Source: CAYTGM01 sp964437365 (GTDB lineage Bacteria; Sumerlaeota; Sumerlaeia; SLMS01). Taken from it: a stretch of 64,000 bases of DNA. The stretch spans positions 124,001-188,000 of the forward strand of contig CAYTGM010000006.1 in the NCBI GenBank assembly GCA_964437365.1, read 5' to 3'. Shown piece by piece: positions 59,638-64,000 of this stretch; position 1 is the first letter of the stretch, and each line of letters begins with the position of its first letter. Made by a program: the position numbers and the translations under genes. Below the pieces are notes generated by a model. The model did not search any database. It saw only the letters and a program-made list of their open reading frames with translations, and was not told the origin of the DNA.

Positions 59638-61818
59638 CTAATTATCCAGACCAAGAAAAAACATGACATCGGCCGAATCAGTGATGTCGTCATTGTTTAT
59701 ATCCCCGTATGATCCGCCTTCACCCTTAATCTGTGCCAGAATATCTTCCAGTGTTACGCTGGCAGGAGTCCCGAGGAATTCATTATACCCCATGTCAAAC
59801 CCTTCACCAATCGGTCGCATCCTTCCGATTCTATCGACGAGAAGATTCTGGTTCAATCCCAGGAATTCACGCCCGGCATCGATCGCATCTGAAAAGGGCC
59901 CGATCAGATACACACCTGAGTCCACGTCAAGAATCAGGTTGGCGTTGCCATTGAATATATTACCTTGGGAGAGATCATATCCACTGCCCGGATTCAGGAC
60001 TCCCCCGGTATTTCCGTCCATCAGGTTGTAATTAAAAGTCCCTTCTCCGATGTCGTTGGACACCGCCGCACTGTAATTACTGAAAATGTTATTGATAAAA
60101 TAGAAAAGACCTTCTTCTGTATAGATAGATGTTGTCTCGGCATCAGGGGCGGCGACAAAGGTGGAACCGAAGGCCTGATTTGAGAATGGAATCAGGAAGA
60201 ATCCCCGAGATGCAGTTTCTTGATTGAGAGAAGGTCTGTCAAAGTACAGATCCTCCCCTTTCCCTTCAAACACTGGACCCCGTTCAGATGGAGGAACCAA
60301 TACAGGTTTGACAATAGCCCGATTATCGATAAAGCCACTGTTGTAAATACTGCCCCCATCGTTATCATCATTGACTCGATGAAAAATGGCTCCGCCGTCA
60401 CCGAAAAGATTCGCAAAGAATTGCACCTCTGGCTCCGAAAGAGCGCGGTTCCCCCAGAAGTCAGATTGTTGCACAAAGAATGAAGAATTAAGTATATCAG
60501 CTCCACCACCCCTGCCCGCACCCCCGCCTTCAGAAGCAATGTTTTCCTTCAACATGCTGCTGAGGATATTAATCCGAGTGATGTCTTTAACCGCGATCGC
60601 CCCCCCAATACCGAATGAGGCTCCACTTCCTTTGCTGCCAACGTTTGCTGAAAAGGTGGAGTTTTCGAAAACGACTTCAGGGAAAGTGGAATTACTTAGA
60701 GTTGGAGTATCTCCGATAAAGTAGATTGCTCCACCCTGACCTCCTGTACCTTCGACGGGCACTCCATCACCTTTTTGCGCGATGTTATTTTGAAAAACAG
60801 CGTTGATATAGATTTCACTGGCGGAGTTGATGGGGGGAAGAGATCGAAAGTCTATACTGATCGCTCCGCCAAAGCCATCGCCCCCCGGGACACAGTTGGC
60901 AATGTTACCATCGAATTGTACATCCGTCATCGTGACTCCGAGTGTAGTTCCTGTCTCGATGGTGGCGTCGCTGGTCGTTAGGTGTGCAGCTCCTCCAGCT
61001 CCCACAGTTTTCTCATCGTTAAAGTCTGAAATCTGCTGAGCAAAGAGAGCAATATTTGCCTGGAAAATTGTTCGCTGCAGGAGGTGAATCGTATTGGAGG
61101 GTCCGCCTTGCATGTCCCAGTAGAGTGCACCTCCCAATCCGAAGAAGTCAGGAGGTACAGGTAATGCAAGGCGCTCTTCGCCTTTGGCAAATCCCCGTTG
61201 AGGAACAAAAACAGCCTTATTATTAACAAATCGTGAATCGGAAATCTCGAGGACACTGCCACTGGAAAAAAGACCTCCTCCACATCCCATTTGCTCAGGT
61301 AACAGGAAGTCGTCTACTTCGTAAGCAATATTGTTTTCAAAGCTCATGAAGCCCAAACGCAGGTTAACATCACGCGCGTATAGACCGCCTCCCTGGCCTG
61401 GTCCTTCGACTTCCTCCGTTGCATTTCCGTTCCTGACGATGAAACCGCCGAGGGTACAATCCAGTACCTGATCATTTACACTGAAGACAGAGATCGGTCT
61501 CTCTATACCCTGCCCGTCAATAATGGAAGGAGTATTCTCAAGGTCCTGAGTCTGAAAATCAGGGTCAAAACTCCCCTGCATGTTTATATCCACGTTTGAG
61601 ACGAAGGGAGCAAGATCACCGGTGACTCGGATTTCATCTCCTTCTTCGAACAGCTCCTGCGCTTTGCTGAACTGTTGAACGGGCTCTGCAGGGCTCAGCC
61701 CGGAATTATTATCATCGCCGTTAATCTGATCCAGGTAGATAATCCTGGCGGAAGCGGCGTTCGTTAGCACAATATAGACGATGACGAGAAGACTGTAATG
61801 CAGACCCTGCTTAAACAT
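59638..61818 (-). CDS. Exported beta-helix protein with choice-of-anchor Q-like region and dockerin-like end
   Basis: The 726-residue protein has a signal peptide (YSLLVIVYIVLTNAASA), then IIYLDQINGDDNNSGLSPAE, the usual opening of a right-handed beta-helix. Rungs with repeated G-G-A/G-L-Y and N-N patterns follow (GQGGGLYARD, MGCGGGLFSSGS, GGAIYFIG, GDGGAIFHRV), as in polymorphic outer-membrane-type repeats. The segment with FYFINNIFSNYSAAVSND and VYLIGPFSDAIDAGRE resembles 'choice-of-anchor Q' domains. The last residues GDINNDDITDSADVMFF look like one dockerin-type EF-hand repeat, which could bind Ca or a cohesin-like partner; only one repeat is visible. Function unknown, probably cell surface. 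AGGGA precedes the ATG at slightly long spacing. Confidence 0.78.
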   Translation of the reverse strand: MFKQGLHYSLLVIVYIVLTNAASARIIYLDQINGDDNNSGLSPAEPVQQFSKAQELFEEGDEIRVTGDLAPFVSNVDINMQGSFDPDFQTQDLENTPSIIDGQGIERPISVFSVNDQVLDCTLGGFIVRNGNATEEVEGPGQGGGLYARDVNLRLGFMSFENNIAYEVDDFLLPEQMGCGGGLFSSGSVLEISDSRFVNNKAVFVPQRGFAKGEERLALPVPPDFFGLGGALYWDMQGGPSNTIHLLQRTIFQANIALFAQQISDFNDEKTVGAGGAAHLTTSDATIETGTTLGVTMTDVQFDGNIANCVPGGDGFGGAISIDFRSLPPINSASEIYINAVFQNNIAQKGDGVPVEGTGGQGGAIYFIGDTPTLSNSTFPEVVFENSTFSANVGSKGSGASFGIGGAIAVKDITRINILSSMLKENIASEGGGAGRGGGADILNSSFFVQQSDFWGNRALSEPEVQFFANLFGDGGAIFHRVNDDNDGGSIYNSGFIDNRAIVKPVLVPPSERGPVFEGKGEDLYFDRPSLNQETASRGFFLIPFSNQAFGSTFVAAPDAETTSIYTEEGLFYFINNIFSNYSAAVSNDIGEGTFNYNLMDGNTGGVLNPGSGYDLSQGNIFNGNANLILDVDSGVYLIGPFSDAIDAGREFLGLNQNLLVDRIGRMRPIGEGFDMGYNEFLGTPASVTLEDILAQIKGEGGSYGDINNDDITDSADVMFFLGLDN

Positions 61819-62200
61819 AGTTCACGTCCCTGAGTTGGATAAGAAATCATAGAACGGGATGGCTTTCAGGCAATGGAAAAGCGTCACTTTTGTTCCTATC
61901 CTGCTAAGCTCCGAATTTCTATGCGTAGCGTGTTAAGGAGCCTTTTCGTTCAAGCCGGAAGCAAAAATCGACAGATAATTGCCTCCTTAGAGTGCAGTTT
62001 CCCCTGAAATTCTCTGAAAAGTTGACTATTTTTGCATTTTATAGTGATTTCGTAAGAATAACAATTGACGATCAGTGCTTCGGAAACGTCTGCTTACATC
62101 GCTTCTGCTTTGAAATCTGAATGAACACTCTTCATGATGGCTTCGATAGATCAGGAGACAATTTACACCCGCTCTATATAAAGAGCTTAGGAGAATTACT
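61819..62200. other. Upstream region of the cold-shock gene
   Basis: About 380 bases without a gene. TTGACT (62022-62027) and TATAGT-like sequence downstream are promoter-like but poorly spaced. GCTCT-ATATAA-AGAGC (62171-62186) is a small hairpin ending 2 bases before the ribosome site of the csp gene, in what would be its 5' UTR. Confidence 0.45.
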
Positions 62201-62407
62201 TTGCAGTACGGTACAGTTAAATGGTTTAACAACCAAAAAGGCTTCGGCTTCATCACCCCTGAAGATGGTGGAAAAGACCTCTTCATTCACTATTCCAACA
62301 TCGACTCCAACGGCTTCCGCTCACTCGAAGAAGGACAAAAAGTCCAGTTCGAGCCAAGCGAAGGCAAAAAAGGGCCAGAAGCTCTTAAAGTATCTATCGT
62401 AGACTAA
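62201..62407 (+). CDS. Cold-shock domain protein (CspA family)
   Basis: This 68-residue OB-fold single-stranded nucleic-acid-binding protein has RNP1 KGFGFI within [19 protein letters not shown], and RNP2 LFIHYSNI. Such proteins act as RNA chaperones. The start is TTG: AGGAG at 62189-62193 sits 7 bases upstream, and the protein begins MQYGTVKWF as expected for the family, with no ATG or GTG in position. A small hairpin directly before the ribosome site could make initiation temperature-sensitive (inference). A strong terminator follows. Confidence 0.95.
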   Translation: MQYGTVKWFNNQKGFGFITPEDGGKDLFIHYSNIDSNGFRSLEEGQKVQFEPSEGKKGPEALKVSIVD

Positions 62408-62438
62408 GCTCTTTAAGATACATACCATGCTTCAGAAA

Positions 62439-62464
62439 GCCCTCTCCTCGGAGAGGGCTTTTTT
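62439..62464 (+). terminator. Rho-independent terminator after the cold-shock gene
   Basis: GCCCTCTCC (62439-62447) and GGAGAGGGC (62450-62458) pair perfectly around a 2-base loop, followed by TTTTTT (62459-62464). Confidence 0.93.
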
Positions 62465-62488
62465 CTTGAGGACGAGGGAAACAAAAGC

Positions 62489-63166
62489 GTGAGCCAACAG
62501 CTTGAATTAGTCGTATCACTGATCTTACTGCTCATCATGGCAATTTGCCTCGTTACTCTCATCAGAGTGATTGGAAGAGCCTGGGACCGCAGCGAGGAAG
62601 ACCAATTTCTATCACTCCCGGAAAAACGCTCCTCTATTATCAAGCGGCTTTGTGGCAAGAGAGCCTTCATTCTTCTTACCTTATCACTTCTATGCGTCTT
62701 TCTCTATCAACTAACACCCACCGCCGATGGCTTTGCTCCAAGTCCATCCCTTGTTGATCGTGTTGAAGGATCCGTACTTCTGTATCAGGTGCTATCAAGA
62801 ATCGGAACCCTTGCTGTGGTTTTGAATATCCATCTACTGACACTCCTGTTCATGCTTCCTTGTATCCTTCTCAAGTCATACCGAACGATTGCCACATCTT
62901 TGTGCCCCGTCTTTTCATTCTTAGTAGTCGTTAAGGGAAGACAATTACTGGTGGATTTTTTGAGAGGCGACTCTACCAATCTTCTAATTTACGAAATACA
63001 AATCTATCTCAAGCCACGTTTCGCAAATCCCGCCAATGCGAACCTTGCTCCTGGCTTTTCAGTCATCAATGAAACAGCTTTTCATGGCTTTATCTATATC
63101 TCCATGATTCTTACATTCATTCTTTTCGTCGAATGGAAGTACCTGATGAAGAGAGCGGATCGGTGA
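62489..63166 (+). CDS. Multi-pass membrane protein of unknown function (first of a repeated pair)
   Basis: This 225-residue protein has about five hydrophobic segments (LVVSLILLLIMAICLVTL, FILLTLSLLCVFLYQL, LAVVLNIHLLTLLFMLPCIL, and one near the C-terminus) and no recognised domain. Its N-terminus, LVTLIRVIGRAWDRSEEDQF, resembles the start of the gene at 63861 (IVSIIRTGFLLVQGWERSGE), so the two appear paralogous. The start is GTG with GAGGGA upstream. Its TGA overlaps the GTG of the next gene (GTGA). Confidence 0.72.
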   Translation: MSQQLELVVSLILLLIMAICLVTLIRVIGRAWDRSEEDQFLSLPEKRSSIIKRLCGKRAFILLTLSLLCVFLYQLTPTADGFAPSPSLVDRVEGSVLLYQVLSRIGTLAVVLNIHLLTLLFMLPCILLKSYRTIATSLCPVFSFLVVVKGRQLLVDFLRGDSTNLLIYEIQIYLKPRFANPANANLAPGFSVINETAFHGFIYISMILTFILFVEWKYLMKRADR

Positions 63167-63864
63167 CCAAATTAGAGTTTCCTGTGAATTATTTGAAGAC
63201 AATCAGACCAGAAGTACCATATTTGCTTATTTCGGCCCCACTATTATTCATTCTGTCGATTGTGGTTGTGTATATGCCAGTTGCTGCCTACCAAACCCAT
63301 GCTCCCATCGGATTTTTTGTAGAGGAATGTTCAGAACTTCTTCCTGCAACGCTTCTCCCACCTTTAATCTTCCCCATTGTATTTGCGCTATCCTTTGGCA
63401 TTCGGAGCCCGCTACGATTTATTACTGTTATGTGTCATGGACTTATATCTTTGTTTCTTCTTGTACACGCTGGAATTAAGCTTCTCTACGTACCTCCGAC
63501 CTGGGATGCCGATATATCCCCTCTGATCGGGTTAACCCTATCCTTGTCGTATATGTTTCAGTTTGCCTCCTTCTTCCTGATCGGCTTCTTGAGTATTGGA
63601 CTGCTTTTGATAGCTTCCCTTATTATCATCGGTGGCTTTCTAAGCTGGGATGAATTGTCAAAGAAGGGATACAAATTCAATCTTCGTCAAACTGGTTATA
63701 TACGCTTCAATCTTGGAATGGGAATCATGCGTCGACTTCCAAAGCGAGATGAGCTAATGGTTATTCCAGACATTCAGGAGATCGACATGATGACACTCAT
63801 CAAGCTTGGCTACCTCTTACGAGCTTCGAGGGCAAGCTTCAAGGAAGGAGAATCGCCGAGTTGA
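63163..63864 (+). CDS. Multi-pass membrane protein of unknown function (second of a repeated pair)
   Basis: This protein of about 233 residues has five or six hydrophobic helices (LLISAPLLFILSIVVVYMPV, LPPLIFPIVFALSFGI, HGLISLFLLVHAGIKLLYV, FFLIGFLSIGLLLIASLIII) and a cytoplasmic-type C-terminal tail of about 75 residues. It has no family I recognise. The frame is open to an ATG at 63133, but that would overlap the preceding gene by 34 bases; the GTG at 63163 overlaps its stop by 4 bases (GTGA) and is the likelier start. The following gene starts with TTG overlapping its stop (TTGA). Confidence 0.7.
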   Translation: MTKLEFPVNYLKTIRPEVPYLLISAPLLFILSIVVVYMPVAAYQTHAPIGFFVEECSELLPATLLPPLIFPIVFALSFGIRSPLRFITVMCHGLISLFLLVHAGIKLLYVPPTWDADISPLIGLTLSLSYMFQFASFFLIGFLSIGLLLIASLIIIGGFLSWDELSKKGYKFNLRQTGYIRFNLGMGIMRRLPKRDELMVIPDIQEIDMMTLIKLGYLLRASRASFKEGESPS

Positions 63865-64000
63865 CATCAGGATTATCCCTTGAAGACGTTCTCGTGATTT
63901 CTGGCTTGTTCCTGCTCATCGTGAGTATCATCCGGACAGGCTTCTTGCTGGTGCAAGGTTGGGAGCGATCTGGAGAAGAAGAAATGAGGACAACACCAGC
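63861..64000 (+). CDS. Start of a membrane protein paralogous to the gene at 62489 (truncated by window edge)
   Basis: A TTG overlapping the preceding TGA, with AAGGAAGGAG upstream, begins MTSGLSLEDVLVISGLFLLI and continues open to the window end. The hydrophobic helix followed by the WERSGEEEMR segment matches the N-terminus of the protein at 62489 in arrangement and partly in sequence, suggesting duplication of the two-gene membrane unit. The C-terminal part is outside the window. Confidence 0.65.
   Translation, partial: MTSGLSLEDVLVISGLFLLIVSIIRTGFLLVQGWERSGEEEMRTTP

Noticed and set aside
1..64000. tRNA, rRNA, CRISPR arrays, prophage or integron
   Set aside because: No cloverleaf with a T-loop-like GGTTCRANNCC, no regularly spaced direct repeats and no phage or integrase genes were seen on either strand.

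Overview
The window comes from a Gram-negative-type bacterium. It has an lgt gene, several lipoprotein or signal-peptide starts, many predicted periplasmic or secreted proteins, a periplasmic-type c-type cytochrome protein and a proton-translocating transhydrogenase. Large beta-helix, kelch, dockerin-like and 'choice-of-anchor Q'-like proteins, a fused 5-oxoprolinase and a RimK/retropepsin/AstE-like operon are the sort of content seen in PVC-group and similar bacteria (Planctomycetes, Verrucomicrobia, Lentisphaerae). No rRNA or tRNA gene is present, so this placement is an inference only. Gene density is high, with frequent 1-4 bp start/stop overlaps. No CRISPR array, prophage or large island was seen.

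Layout. 1-6.8 kb: the tail of an unidentified gene, comF, a two-receiver response regulator, a DUF805 membrane protein, a class V aminotransferase-like PLP enzyme, and a methyltransferase-queG pair. A short decayed copy of the methyltransferase/queG junction lies nearby. 6.9-13.3 kb: polyphosphate kinase, two orphan sugar-type ABC permeases, fluoride channel crcB and a membrane-TPR protein. 13.6-28.1 kb: argS, a secreted kelch-thioredoxin-like protein, a secreted peroxiredoxin, an 8-oxoguanine-deaminase-like amidohydrolase, the RimK operon (retropepsin-like protease, RimK with an RCK_C tail, AstE-like amidohydrolase), folE2, lgt and a 5-oxoprolinase. 28.2-29.1 kb: an IS200-like/RAYT transposase beside two mirror-image clusters of REP-like hairpins.

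29.1-40.7 kb is the most unusual part and is almost entirely exported proteins. It holds a homologue of animal protein-arginine deiminases with its catalytic residues intact, three tandem paralogues that share an unrecognised C-terminal module (four copies in all), and a 1517-residue beta-propeller/PKD/di-haem cytochrome/CBM-like protein. 40.7-43.4 kb is a sulfur-type operon (ArsR regulator, rhodanese-membrane protein, CoA-disulfide reductase-rhodanese). 43.4-53 kb: a glycosyltransferase, a sodium:solute symporter, two cell-wall-type hydrolases, an esterase-SGNH fusion and pntAA-AB-B. 53-64 kb: a DUF1648 protein, an amino-acid ABC permease and binding protein, two large beta-helix proteins on either side of a LysR regulator, a cold-shock protein, and a translationally coupled run of membrane proteins that appears to repeat itself and continues past the right edge.

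Three things not captured by gene names are worth attention: the heptamer GTCTATA is strongly over-represented on both strands and in several codon phases; several intergenic regions fold into nested hairpins; and the secreted paralogue family at 31.4-35.9 kb carries what looks like an undescribed domain.
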